Shown: positions 1-8,146 of the stretch, one piece after another
Layout of the letters: each line of letters opens with the position of its first letter
Numbering within the stretch: position 1 is the first letter of the stretch
Origin: Sinomonas cyclohexanicum
Lineage (GTDB): Bacteria; Actinomycetota; Actinomycetes; Actinomycetales; Micrococcaceae
DNA length: 64,000 nt
Assembly (NCBI RefSeq): GCF_020886775.1
Contig: NZ_AP024525.1
Coordinates: 2,604,001 to 2,668,000, forward strand
Direction of reading: 5' to 3'
Translations under genes and position numbers: made by a program
Notes under the pieces: model-generated
Databases searched by the model: none
What the model was told of the DNA's origin: nothing
What the model saw: only the letters and a program-made list of their open reading frames with translations

Positions 1-200
1 GGGAACGTAGATGCAGCGACTCCACCGTTCAAGGTCTTTGGCGCGCAGCCGGCCCGGACTGACCCCAGCCGCCCGAGCGTCCTGAAAGGTGAACGCCCTG
101 CCTCCGAGGCTCATTGGAAGGTCCCCACGTGCGCTCATGGGGAAAGTCTGCTCGAATCCGCCGCCGCCGGGTCAAAGTTATCCACAGGAACCCGCGGAAG
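1..200. other. Left-edge stretch without a recognisable gene
   Basis: I see no convincing coding region here. An open frame on the minus strand (29-307) has no recognisable protein character and is partly a translation of the 14-bp repeats that follow, so I do not count it as a gene. Confidence 0.5.
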
Positions 201-253
201 GTGACCTCCAGAACGTGACTCTCAGGTGGTGACTTCCAGATGGTGACTTCCAG
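201..253. repeat. 14-bp-period tandem repeat downstream of pncA (4 units)
   Basis: Four units of GTGAC(C/T)(T/C)(C/T)CAG begin at 201, 215, 229 and 243, i.e. with an exact 14-bp period; the last two units are identical over 14 bp. The array ends five bases before the stop codon of the nicotinamidase gene (minus strand), so it forms the 3' flank of that gene. A related array lies on the other side of the gene (888-929). Function unknown. Confidence 0.8.
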
Positions 254-257
254 ATGG

Positions 258-848
258 TCAGGCCACCGCAACGCCGGCCGCCCGGAGGTCACGGTAGGTT
301 GCCTCAAGGTCTCCGGCGATCCCCGCGCTGAGGCCAGTCAGCACGCGCGTGTCATAGCCTGCCCGGGCCGCGTCGGTGGCGGTCGCCTTGACGCAGAAGT
401 CAGTGGCGATCCCGACGACGTCCACCGCCCGGATGCCCCGCGCACGCAGCCAGGCATCGAGGGTCGCGGAGTCCCCGGATTCGCCCCCCTCGTCTCCGTA
501 CTGGGCCAGATGCCCCTCGAACCCCGAGTATGCGGCTGCGTACTGGCCCTTGCGGAACATCGCATCCACCCCCGCGATATCCAGATTCGGATGGAAGTCG
601 GCGCCTGTCGAACCCGCCACACAATGCACGGGCCAGGAATCGACGTAGTCGGGGGCCTCGGAGAAGTGGGGCCCGGGGTCGATGTGCCAGTCCTGGGTCG
701 TCACCACGGCGTCGTACTCGTCCCCGTGGTCGGCGAGGAAGGAGGTGATACGCGACGCCGCGGCAGCACCGCCGTCGACCGCCAGCGATCCCCCTTCGCA
801 GAAGTCGTTCTGGACGTCGACGATCACGAGTGCGCGGGAGGCGGTCAT
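258..848 (-). CDS. pncA: Nicotinamidase / isochorismatase-family amidohydrolase
   Basis: Predicted to hydrolyse nicotinamide to nicotinate and ammonia for NAD salvage in the cytoplasm. The 196-residue protein has the family's full catalytic set: Asp11 in VDVQNDF, Lys100 in FRKGQ and nucleophile Cys152 in TDFCVKA, plus the metal-binding D53-W-H55...H61 pattern. The length matches PncA enzymes. The start at 848 is preferred over the upstream in-frame codon at 878 because a -10-like GACAAT lies exactly 6 bases before this ATG, which fits a leaderless mRNA. It stands alone, transcribed away from the helicase, and is flanked by 14-bp repeats on both sides. Isochorismatase-like relatives share the fold, but the metal motif and the Lys/Cys pair favour nicotinamidase. 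Confidence 0.9.
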   Translation of the reverse strand: MTASRALVIVDVQNDFCEGGSLAVDGGAAAASRITSFLADHGDEYDAVVTTQDWHIDPGPHFSEAPDYVDSWPVHCVAGSTGADFHPNLDIAGVDAMFRKGQYAAAYSGFEGHLAQYGDEGGESGDSATLDAWLRARGIRAVDVVGIATDFCVKATATDAARAGYDTRVLTGLSAGIAGDLEATYRDLRAAGVAVA

Positions 849-854
849 GGTTCC

Positions 855-860
855 ATTGTC
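855..860 (-). promoter_or_regulatory. -10 element for leaderless pncA
   Basis: GACAAT on the minus strand, then six bases (ggaacc), then the ATG. A TSS about 7 bases downstream of the hexamer would fall on or next to the start codon. No Shine-Dalgarno sequence is present. Confidence 0.55.
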
Positions 861-887
861 CTCTCCGTGCCGGAACACCAGCTGAAC

Positions 888-929
888 GTGACCCCCAGAA
901 CGTGACCCCCAGAACGTGGGTGGGGGTCA
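888..929. repeat. 14-bp-period repeat with hairpin at the helicase 3' end
   Basis: GTGACCCCCAG at 888 and 902, with a third degenerate unit at 916, keeps the 14-bp period seen at 201-253. The last full unit pairs with the following sequence: TGACCCCCA (903-911) and TGGGGGTCA (921-929) make a perfect 9-bp stem that includes the helicase stop codon. It could act as a minus-strand transcription terminator as well as being part of the repeat family. Confidence 0.7.
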
Positions 930-2762
930 GCGGCGGCCCACGAACCAGTCCGCGAGTTTGGCGAGGCGCGCCTTGAGCTGCTCCTCGCTCGCCTGGGCAA
1001 CGGCGGGCCCGCCGCACAGCTCCCGAAGCTTGTTGTGGACCATTCCGTGCGGCGTCCCGGTCCGGGCGCTCCATGCCGAGACGTTCTTCGCGAGCTCGTT
1101 GCGCAGGTCCATGAGGCGGCGGTGGTCGGGCACGCCCGATGGGCCGGTCGACGCGGCGGGCCGCGATCGGCGGCGCGAAACCTGCTCCTGCTGCCGCTGG
1201 CGCAGGAGGGTGGCGACCTGGTCGGCATCGAGAAGGCCCGGGATGCCGAGGAAGTCGAGCTCCTCGTCCGAGCCCACCTCGCCGCCGGTGCCGAACTCGC
1301 CGCCGTCGAACAGCACACGGTCGAAGGCCGCCTGCGACTCGAGCGCCTCGTACTTGCCCTTGGTGAGGGTGTCCGAGGCCTTCTCCTCGCGGTTCGCCTC
1401 GTCCATGAGCGATTCCTCGAGGTCCATGAGCCCGTCCTCGTCGTTGGACGGGCGGTCGAGGGCGTGGTCGCGCTCGGCCTCCATGGAGTTGGCCAGCGCC
1501 GTCAGCTGCGGCACCGAGGGGAGGAAGACCGAGGCGGTCTCGCCACGGCGTCGTGCGCGCACGAAGCGCCCCACGGCCTGGGCGAAGAACAGCGGAGTCG
1601 ACGTCGACGTCGCGTACACGCCTACCGCAAGCCTGGGCACGTCGACGCCCTCGGACACCATGCGCACGGCGACCATCCAGCGCTTGCGGCTGTCGGAGAA
1701 CTCCTCGATCTTGGCCGATGCCTTGGCGTCGTCGGAAAGGATAACGGATGGCGACTCTCCGGTGATCTTCTTCAGCAGGCCAGCGTAGGCGCGGGCGTCC
1801 TCGTGGTCGGTGGCGATCACGAGGCCACCGGCGTCCGGCACGGCGCGCCGGACCTCGGTCAGCCGCTTGTCTGCCCCCGCGAGGACGGCGGGGATCCACT
1901 CCCCCAACGGGTTCAGGGCCGTGCGCCACGCTTGGGCGGTGACGTCCTTGGTCACGGCGGCCTCGCCGAGGGACGCGGCCATCTCCTCGCCCGCGCTCGT
2001 GCGCCAGCGCATCTGTCCGGAGTAGGCCATGAAGATGACCGGCCGGACCACGTGGTCCCGCAGGGCCTGTCCATAGCCGTACGTGTAGTCGGCCCGCGAG
2101 CGGCGGATGCCCTCCTTGTCCTCGGCGTACTCGACGAACGGGATCGGCGAGGTGTCCGAGCGGAAGGGGGTGCCGGTGAGGGCGAGGCGGCGCACGGCCG
2201 GGTCGAAGGCCTCGCGCAGCCCGTCGCCCCAGGACAGGGACTCACCGCCGTGGTGGATCTCGTCGAGGATCACAAGGGTCCGGGCGGCTTCGGTCTTGGC
2301 GCGGTGCAGGAGCGGCTTGCTCGCGACCTGCGCGTACGTCACGGCGACGCCCATGAACCCGCGCCCGTGCGCGCCGTCGGCGTTCTTGAAGTTGGGGTCG
2401 ATCGCGATGCCCACGCGGGCCGCCGCGTCGGCCCACTGGCGCTTGAGGTGGTCGGTGGGCGCAACGATGGTCACACGGTTGATGGCGCCGCGCTCGATCA
2501 GGGTCGAGGCGACGCGCAGCGCGAAGGTGGTCTTGCCAGCGCCCGGCGTGGCGACGGCGAGGAAGTCACGAGGGGCCTGCGCGAGGTACTTGTCGAGGGC
2601 CTCCTGCTGCCATGCGCGGAGTTTGGGGGCGGTGCCCCAGGCGGCGCGCTCGGGAAAGGCAGGGGGGAGGGTGGGAGAAGCACCGGGGAGGGTGGGAGAC
2701 CCACCGGGGACTGACGGAGAAGCGTTCGACGACGAGGACTCACCGAAGAGTGTGTCCGTCAC
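927..2762 (-). CDS. DEAD/DEAH-box (type III restriction res-like) helicase
   Basis: A 611-residue superfamily 2 helicase. After a low-complexity N-terminus (repeated S/P-T-L-P segments, about residues 10-40), the Walker A motif is TPGAGKTTFAL, the Walker B/DEAD-type box is DEIHHGG, motif III is LTGTPFR, and the C-terminal lobe has GRFVRARRRG (motif VI-like, QAVGR). The family includes ResIII/UvsW/XPB-like DNA helicases; substrate and pathway are not evident from the sequence. The GTG start at 2762 overlaps the stop of the upstream MFS gene by four bases (GTGA), so the two are translationally coupled. A longer reading to 4163 only extends into the MFS gene in the wrong frame. The C-terminal third (after about residue 480) is acidic, then basic, and not recognisable. 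Confidence 0.88.
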   Translation of the reverse strand: MTDTLFGESSSSNASPSVPGGSPTLPGASPTLPPAFPERAAWGTAPKLRAWQQEALDKYLAQAPRDFLAVATPGAGKTTFALRVASTLIERGAINRVTIVAPTDHLKRQWADAAARVGIAIDPNFKNADGAHGRGFMGVAVTYAQVASKPLLHRAKTEAARTLVILDEIHHGGESLSWGDGLREAFDPAVRRLALTGTPFRSDTSPIPFVEYAEDKEGIRRSRADYTYGYGQALRDHVVRPVIFMAYSGQMRWRTSAGEEMAASLGEAAVTKDVTAQAWRTALNPLGEWIPAVLAGADKRLTEVRRAVPDAGGLVIATDHEDARAYAGLLKKITGESPSVILSDDAKASAKIEEFSDSRKRWMVAVRMVSEGVDVPRLAVGVYATSTSTPLFFAQAVGRFVRARRRGETASVFLPSVPQLTALANSMEAERDHALDRPSNDEDGLMDLEESLMDEANREEKASDTLTKGKYEALESQAAFDRVLFDGGEFGTGGEVGSDEELDFLGIPGLLDADQVATLLRQRQQEQVSRRRSRPAASTGPSGVPDHRRLMDLRNELAKNVSAWSARTGTPHGMVHNKLRELCGGPAVAQASEEQLKARLAKLADWFVGRR

Positions 2763-4213
2763 GCGCTCTCCCCCCGGGTCCGCGATGGCGAGGGCACGGC
2801 GGCCGGGCGCCTCCCGGACCGTGCACCGGTGGCGGCAGCGAGCAGGGCTGAGACTGCGAGGGACGCGGTGAGGACGGCGAACACGCCGGGCCCCGGAGCC
2901 CGTTCCGGGGTGAGCAGCAGGGAGTACAGCGTTCCGGCTCCGGCGGTTCCAATCACTCCACCGAGCATATCGGCCATCTGGAGCGAGGCCGAATTCCGCC
3001 CCCGCGTGGCGTCGTCGCTGTAGTCCAGCACGAGGACGGACGTGGTGGACAGGGCCATGCCCATGCCTGCACCGGCCAGGGTCCACGCGCCGGCGAGCAG
3101 CCACGGCGTGGCCGCGACCGAGACGACGGCGGCGATGACCGCCATGCATCCCGCGAGCAGCGCGGAGCCGGTGACCAGGAAGCCGGGTTTGGTGAGCCAG
3201 CCGCGGGCCTGCGCGAAGGACCCCGCCGTCCAGCCGAGCGCGCCGCCCGTGAGCGCGAGCCCGGCGATCGAGGGCTCGAGCCCGTACCGGTCCACGAGCA
3301 TGAGCGGGATGAACGCCTCGGCACCGAAGAACGCGAGTGTGAGGAGCCCACGCGCGAGCACGACGGCAGGGAGCCCCCGCGCCACGCGCACGACGCCGCG
3401 GGGCATGAGCCGCGGTGCCGTCGCCGCGGCGGTGGCGATCCCGGCAAGCACGACGGCGCCGATCGCCGCGGGCGGGAGCGTGGCCCTCGTGTCGGGGTCG
3501 CCCCAGGACTGGGCGGCCCACTGTGCCGCGGCGACACCGGCGGCAAGGAGTACGCCGAGGAGGGCGCGCCGTCGCCCGTCGCGCCTGGAGGCGTGCACCG
3601 TGTCTGGCCCCCCGTCCGACCCGACCGGAGCGTCCCCGCGAGGGGCGGGGCCGGGCGCTCCGAGGTGGCGCACCCGCGGCCACGTGAGCGCGACGGCCAC
3701 GAGCACGATCGGGGCCACGCCGAGGAACGGCCAGCGCCAGCTCGCGTGCTGGGCGAGGAGTCCCGACACGTAGGGCCCCACGAGCGAGGGCACCACCCAG
3801 CCGGCCGAGAACCAGCCGAACATGACCGGCTGCAGCGCCGAGGGCAGGACCTGGCCGATGATGACGTAGACGGGGACGATGAGGAAGCCCGCCCCCGCGC
3901 CGGAGACGGCACGGCCCAGGGTGAAGATCCCGAAGTCCCACGCGCCGCCGCAGAGGGAAAGCCCGACGATCATGAGTCCGAGCCCGGTCAGGAGCGCGGG
4001 ACGTGGGCCCGCGCGGTCGCACCAGGGGCCGGCCGCGGCGGTCGCGGCGAGCGAGCCCGTGAGGTAGAGGGAGAACGCGAGCCCGTACGTGTGCTCGCCG
4101 CCGAGGGCGGCCGCCACGACCGGCATGGCCGTCGTGACTGCCATCGCCTCGAACGCGAAGCACACCGTGGTGGCGAGCAGCCCGATGACGAGCCCGCGGT
4201 AGGCGGGCGCCAT
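2759..4213 (-). CDS. MFS transporter (drug/H+ antiporter type)
   Basis: A 484-residue integral membrane protein with many hydrophobic segments (probably 14 helices), starting AYRGLVIGLLATTVCFAFEA. The signature between helices 2 and 3 reads as a DRAGPRPAL-type loop, and the pattern resembles DHA-type multidrug exporters. Substrate unknown. The ATG at 4213 is chosen because upstream in-frame sequence overlaps the DUF3039 gene in another frame. Its stop overlaps the helicase start by 4 bases. The 35-base gap to the upstream DUF3039 gene contains a small inverted repeat (CCCGGCC/GGCCGGG). Confidence 0.88.
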   Translation of the reverse strand: MAPAYRGLVIGLLATTVCFAFEAMAVTTAMPVVAAALGGEHTYGLAFSLYLTGSLAATAAAGPWCDRAGPRPALLTGLGLMIVGLSLCGGAWDFGIFTLGRAVSGAGAGFLIVPVYVIIGQVLPSALQPVMFGWFSAGWVVPSLVGPYVSGLLAQHASWRWPFLGVAPIVLVAVALTWPRVRHLGAPGPAPRGDAPVGSDGGPDTVHASRRDGRRRALLGVLLAAGVAAAQWAAQSWGDPDTRATLPPAAIGAVVLAGIATAAATAPRLMPRGVVRVARGLPAVVLARGLLTLAFFGAEAFIPLMLVDRYGLEPSIAGLALTGGALGWTAGSFAQARGWLTKPGFLVTGSALLAGCMAVIAAVVSVAATPWLLAGAWTLAGAGMGMALSTTSVLVLDYSDDATRGRNSASLQMADMLGGVIGTAGAGTLYSLLLTPERAPGPGVFAVLTASLAVSALLAAATGARSGRRPAAVPSPSRTRGESA

Positions 4214-4248
4214 GAGGCGCTCGCGGGGCTCCCCGGCCACGGCCGGGC

Positions 4249-4557
4249 TCAGGGCTTCTTGTCGTCGCCGCCGGGGCGCAGACCCTCGTAGATCTCCTTG
4301 CACGTGGGGCACACGGGGAACTTCTTCGGGTCGCGGCCCGGCGTCCACACCTTGCCGCACAGGGCGATCACGGGCTCGCCGGTCAGGGCGGACTCCATGA
4401 TCTTCTCCTTGCGCACATAGTGGGAGAAGCGTTCCCGGTCGCCGGGCTCGAGCTCCTCGCGGAGCTCCTCGCGCTCGATCGTCGCAGTCGAGCCTCCGCG
4501 CGAGGGATCGCGTGGGTCCGGGTCGGAGCTGAACGGGTCCGGGGGCATCGTGGTCAT
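4249..4557 (-). CDS. DUF3039 domain-containing protein
   Basis: A 102-residue actinobacterial protein of unknown function. The conserved C-terminal half has ERFSHYVRKEKIMESALTG followed by a cysteine set (Cys67, Cys83 and Cys86 in LCGKVW...PVCPTCK) likely to bind one zinc. The N-terminal half is acidic and disordered. Another ATG lies at 4566, but that triplet is inside a good -10 hexamer (TAGCAT), which makes 4557 the likelier start on a leaderless transcript. It is the first gene of a possible DUF3039-MFS-helicase run. Confidence 0.85.
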   Translation of the reverse strand: MTTMPPDPFSSDPDPRDPSRGGSTATIEREELREELEPGDRERFSHYVRKEKIMESALTGEPVIALCGKVWTPGRDPKKFPVCPTCKEIYEGLRPGGDDKKP

Positions 4558-4564
4558 GGATTCC

Positions 4565-4570
4565 ATGCTA
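4565..4570 (-). promoter_or_regulatory. -10 element for leaderless DUF3039 gene
   Basis: TAGCAT on the minus strand, 7 bases before the ATG at 4557. No ribosome-binding site is visible. Confidence 0.5.
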
Positions 4571-4661
4571 GACCCCGCGCCGGGGCCCTGCCCGGGCGGC
4601 ACCGGCGCCGCGGCAGAGCCGCGCGGTCCCAGGGCCCGCACTTCGGTCCGGGGACGGACGG

Positions 4662-5444
4662 TCAGTACCGCTGCCACGCGGGCTTGTTCTCGTAGACGTG
4701 GCGGTAATAGTCGGCGAGCCGGAGCGAGGAGGCGGCAGCCTCGTCCACGATGATCGTGGCGCGCGGGTGGAACTGGAGGACCGAGGCGACGCACATGGCA
4801 GTGACCGGGCCCTCGACGAGCCCGTGGACCGCCTCGGCCTTCGCCGCGCCGGTGGCCACGAGGACCACATGCCGGGCCTGCATGATCGTCCCGACGCCCT
4901 GGGTGAGGACGTGGTGCGGCACCTCGTCGATCGAGTCGAAGAAGCGCGCGTTGTCCTTGCGGGTCTGCTCGAGGAGCGTCTTGATGCGGGTGCGCGACGC
5001 GAGCGACGACGCCGGCTCGTTGAAGCCGATATGCCCGTCGGTGCCGATCCCCAGGATCTGGATGTCCACTCCCCCGGCCGCCTCGATCGCCGCCTCGTAG
5101 GCCCCGCACGCGGCCTCGAGGTCCTCGGCGCCGCCGTCGGGGCTGTGCACGTTCGCGGGATCGATGTTCACGCGCGAGGCGAAGTCGCGGCGGATCACGG
5201 AGCGGTACGACTCGCGGTGGTCCTCGGGCAGCCCGACGTACTCGTCGAGGGCGAACCCGGAGGCCTTGGAGAAGTCGAGGCCGTCCTCCGCGTGGAGGCG
5301 GGCGAGCTCGTCGTAGACGGGGAGCGGGGAGGAGCCGGTCGCGAGCCCGAGGACCGCGTCGGGCTTGCGCCGCAGCGTGGCGGCAAAGGCTGCGGCGGCG
5401 GCGCGGCCGACCTCGCGCGCGTCCTTGAGGATGACAACTTCCAT
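4662..5444 (-). CDS. nagB: Glucosamine-6-phosphate deaminase
   Basis: Converts glucosamine-6-phosphate to fructose-6-phosphate and ammonia, the last committed step of amino-sugar use. The 260-residue protein has the NagB hallmarks: GLATGSSPLPVY phosphate loop, Asp67 in LDEYVGLP (general base), and GIGTDGHIGFNEP with Asp136, His138 and Glu143. The length is the usual 250-266. The ATG at 5444 is preceded by GGGAG 9 bases upstream. A -10-like TAGGAT lies about 70 bases upstream, so this gene has a leader, unlike several neighbours. The partner nagA is about 9 kb away, so the two enzymes are not co-transcribed here. Confidence 0.95.
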   Translation of the reverse strand: MEVVILKDAREVGRAAAAAFAATLRRKPDAVLGLATGSSPLPVYDELARLHAEDGLDFSKASGFALDEYVGLPEDHRESYRSVIRRDFASRVNIDPANVHSPDGGAEDLEAACGAYEAAIEAAGGVDIQILGIGTDGHIGFNEPASSLASRTRIKTLLEQTRKDNARFFDSIDEVPHHVLTQGVGTIMQARHVVLVATGAAKAEAVHGLVEGPVTAMCVASVLQFHPRATIIVDEAAASSLRLADYYRHVYENKPAWQRY

Positions 5445-5546
5445 GGTGGGGGCTCCCGTCGTGTAGCTGGCACGTTCGCGCTCGCCCGCTGACGCGGCCG
5501 ACTCCTAGATATCCTACGTCCGACAACCGCGCGGAGGCTAGCCCCC

Positions 5547-5578
5547 GCGCACGACGGCGCGCGGTCGCCGTCGTGCGT
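5547..5578. repeat. Inverted pair of the 13-bp GCGCACGACGGCG word (hairpin)
   Basis: GCGCACGACGGCG at 5547-5559 faces a near-copy on the other strand (5566-5578), giving an 11-bp perfect stem (5549-5559 with 5566-5576) and a 6-base loop. It is downstream of the ABC permease on the minus strand and could terminate that operon; there is no T-run. Confidence 0.75.
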
Positions 5579-5629
5579 CGGGCGCCGTTGACGGGCCCTC
5601 CTGACGCATGCCGCCTCAGCCGTGCCGCC

Positions 5630-7237
5630 TCATCGGACCCTGGTCAGGCTCGCGTAGAGCTCCGGCGCGCGCCGGTCCATGAGCAGGCCGCCCAGCAGGA
5701 TCCCGCCCACGAGGAGGGCGGCACCCAGAACACTGCCGACGCCGAGCACAGCCCACGCGTAGCCCGCAGATCCGGTCGTCACCGCCAGGACGGCGAGGAC
5801 GATCTCCGGCGCCACGAGGATCCCGAGCACCACCATCCCGCCCAGCTGCACAAGCAGAGTCTGCGCGCTGTTGCCTGCGGGCCTCTTGAACGGGCTCTCC
5901 CCCGGCAGGGGCACCACGACGGTGTAGCGGGCCGAGACGAGCGAGGAGAGCCCCACCCCGGAGAGCAGCACGCCCAGGGACAGCCCGAGGAACGCCGGTG
6001 CCAGCCGCCAGTCCCCCGCAAGAAGGAACGGCAGGATCGTCAGCACCGCGACCGTGGGGAACGCGAACAGCAGGAGGGCGGCGGCACGGCCCAGCCGGTC
6101 CGAGCGGCCGCGCAGCCCCGCCGCGACATGGAGGGAAAAGGCGGTGGAGTCGTACGAGACGTCCGCCGAGATGGACCAGGCCAGGATGAACGCCGCGAGT
6201 GGGCCCGCGATGATGAACGGGCCCTCGAGCAGCGACCCGTGGGCGCCGCGCCCCGTGAGCGAGGAGACGTACAGGATGACGGGCAGCAGCGGGACGACGA
6301 TGAGACCCGCCGTGTAGCGGGGGTCGCGGATCCAATAGGTCAGGGCCCGGGCCGCGACCGCCCCTGCTGGCGTGGGCGGCATCCAGCCGAACGCGCCGAG
6401 GCCCCGACGGGAGGCCGCCCGCGCTCCCGCACCGCCCGAGGATCGGCTCCCCGGGCTCTCGAGGGCCCGGGCGAGCGCCCAGGACCATCCCCAGGCGGCG
6501 AGGGCAAGCCCGGCGGCGGCAATGAGGAGCTTGGCGAGCGCCTCGAGCACGCGGCCGTCGGCGGCGTCGGCCGGCGCCGAGAACGGCGCGCCGAGCGGCG
6601 TCCAGCCGAGGACGTGCGCCGCGGCGGCAACCCCGGTCGTCCCGCTGTCGCCGATCCCCCGGGCCATCAGCGAGATCGCGGGGCCGAGGAGCACGAGGGG
6701 GACGATGAGCACGATCCTGCTCACGTCCCTGAAGCGGCGTGACGAGGCGAGCTCGGACGCGACGCTCGCCACGAGCCGGCTCAGGACCACGCACAGTCCA
6801 AGCGCGAGCACCGCACCGAGCACCGCCACCGCGAAGGGCAGGGGTCCCCGCGCCCAGGTGATCGTCGTGGCAGCGAGCGCGAGCGCCGTGCACACGCCCG
6901 GCACGCCGATGAGCCCCGCGGCGGCCTGGCCGAGGAGGAGCTGGCGCAGCGGAATCGGGAACAGTGCGAAGCGGGCGGGGTCCAGCGTCAGGTCCACACC
7001 GGAGAAGATCACCGGGGTCAGCGCCCACCCGACCACGAGCAGCGCGCCGGCGAGCGCGAGGACCGTCCCGGCCAGATCGGTCGGCACGGCACGGAGCAGG
7101 ACCAGGCCCGCGACCGCCAGGAACAGCAGCCACAGGCCGTACAGCGCGCCGATCACGATGCCGACGAGCTGCCAGGGGCTGCGCCTCAGGCCGTTGCGCA
7201 CCAAGAGGAGCTTGAGCCGGATCAGGTGTGCAACCAC
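5630..7237 (-). CDS. ABC transporter permease (ABC-2-like exporter)
   Basis: A 535-residue membrane protein with about 11-12 hydrophobic segments and a large loop around residues 255-285 rich in Gly/Ala/Arg. It begins with a short basic stretch (HLIRLKLLLVRNGLRRS) ahead of the first helix. I do not recognise a specific substrate family. It overlaps the ATP-binding gene by 16 bases, so the two form one ABC exporter. The start is GTG at 7237. Confidence 0.85.
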   Translation of the reverse strand: MVAHLIRLKLLLVRNGLRRSPWQLVGIVIGALYGLWLLFLAVAGLVLLRAVPTDLAGTVLALAGALLVVGWALTPVIFSGVDLTLDPARFALFPIPLRQLLLGQAAAGLIGVPGVCTALALAATTITWARGPLPFAVAVLGAVLALGLCVVLSRLVASVASELASSRRFRDVSRIVLIVPLVLLGPAISLMARGIGDSGTTGVAAAAHVLGWTPLGAPFSAPADAADGRVLEALAKLLIAAAGLALAAWGWSWALARALESPGSRSSGGAGARAASRRGLGAFGWMPPTPAGAVAARALTYWIRDPRYTAGLIVVPLLPVILYVSSLTGRGAHGSLLEGPFIIAGPLAAFILAWSISADVSYDSTAFSLHVAAGLRGRSDRLGRAAALLLFAFPTVAVLTILPFLLAGDWRLAPAFLGLSLGVLLSGVGLSSLVSARYTVVVPLPGESPFKRPAGNSAQTLLVQLGGMVVLGILVAPEIVLAVLAVTTGSAGYAWAVLGVGSVLGAALLVGGILLGGLLMDRRAPELYASLTRVR

Positions 7238-8004
7238 GTGAGCCCCTCAGTCCGGCCCGGCCCGCCGACGAGCTGGACGAAGCGGTCCTCGAGCGACGCG
7301 CCCGCCCGCACGTCGTCGACCGTGCCTGCGGCGAGGATGCGCCCCTGGGCGACGACGGCGACGTGGTCGCACATCCGCTGCACGAGGTCCATGACGTGGC
7401 TTGAGACGACGACGGTTCCGCCGGAGCGCACGAAATCGGTCAGTATGGCCCTGATGCTCGCCGCGGAGACCGGGTCCACCGATTCGAAGGGCTCGTCGAG
7501 GACCAGCACGCGCGGCGCGTGCACAAGCGAGGCGGCGAGGGCGATCTTCTTGGTCATGCCCGCGGAGTAGTCCACGACGAGCGTGCGCGCGTCCCCGGCG
7601 AGATCGAAGGCCTCGAGGAGGTCGCGGGTGCGCTGGGCCACGGTGGCCCGGTCGAGGCCGCGCAGGAGGCCCGAGTAGGTCAGCAGCTGCTCGCCGCTGA
7701 GCCGGTCGAAGAGCCGGACGCCATCGGGGAGAACCCCGAGGAGACGCTTGGCGGCCAGTGGTTCGGCCCACACGTCCACCCCCAGCACGGCCGCGGAGCC
7801 GGCGTCCGGGCGGAGGAGGCCCGTGGCCATCGAGAGCGTCGTGGTCTTGCCGGCACCGTTGGGCCCCACGAGCCCGTAGAACGAGCCGGTCGGGACCTCG
7901 AGGCTGATGCCATTGACGGCCGGCTTGCCGCCGAACGCCTTGACGAGGCCGCGGAGCGAGAGCGCTGCCTGCCCGGAGGGCGACGATGGGTGCGGGTGGT
8001 CCAT
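7222..8004 (-). CDS. ABC transporter ATP-binding protein
   Basis: A 260-residue nucleotide-binding domain. Walker A is GPNGAGKTTT (47-56), the signature is the non-canonical YSAGMTKK (near 145), Walker B is VLVLDEPFESVDP, and the switch His follows in VVVSSHVMD. It energises the permease encoded just downstream. The -10-like TAGCGT sits 6 bases before the ATG, so it appears leaderless. The drift of LSGGQ to YSAGM is common in ABC-2/NatA-type exporters. Confidence 0.92.
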   Translation of the reverse strand: MDHPHPSSPSGQAALSLRGLVKAFGGKPAVNGISLEVPTGSFYGLVGPNGAGKTTTLSMATGLLRPDAGSAAVLGVDVWAEPLAAKRLLGVLPDGVRLFDRLSGEQLLTYSGLLRGLDRATVAQRTRDLLEAFDLAGDARTLVVDYSAGMTKKIALAASLVHAPRVLVLDEPFESVDPVSAASIRAILTDFVRSGGTVVVSSHVMDLVQRMCDHVAVVAQGRILAAGTVDDVRAGASLEDRFVQLVGGPGRTEGLTWLHT

Positions 8005-8010
8005 GCGTCC

Positions 8011-8016
8011 ACGCTA
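8011..8016 (-). promoter_or_regulatory. -10 element for leaderless ABC operon
   Basis: TAGCGT on the minus strand, exactly 6 bases before the ATG at 8004. Confidence 0.55.
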
Positions 8017-8055
8017 GCAACCGGCGCGGCTGCGGGGATCGGCCGCGAGGATGAA

Positions 8056-8087
8056 CGCGGGCCTCAGCCTTCGGGATGAGGCCCGCG
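8056..8087 (-). terminator. Hairpin terminator after the thioredoxin/TPR gene
   Basis: CGCGGGCCTCA (8056-8066) and TGAGGCCCGCG (8077-8087) form a perfect 11-bp stem with a UUCG-type inner loop. It lies 47 bases past the stop codon of the gene ending at 8134 and before the ABC operon promoter. Confidence 0.75.
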
Positions 8088-8114
8088 CGGGGAGGCGATC
8101 GTCGGCGGCCGGCC

Positions 8115-8146
8115 GGTCAGAAGAGCGTGCGGGTCAGAAGAGCGCG
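8115..8146. repeat. 16-bp tandem duplication over a stop codon
   Basis: GGTCAGAAGAGCG(T/C)GC is present twice in tandem (about 8115-8130 and 8131-8146). The unit contains the last codons and stop of the gene ending at 8134, so the gene's 3' tip has been copied just after itself. Confidence 0.75.

Noticed and set aside
29-307. A 92-residue minus-strand frame
   Set aside because: Part of it translates the 14-bp repeats and it overlaps pncA; no protein character.
927-4163. A 1078-residue helicase
   Set aside because: The upstream two-fifths is an off-frame reading of the MFS gene; the GTGA overlap fixes the start at 2762.
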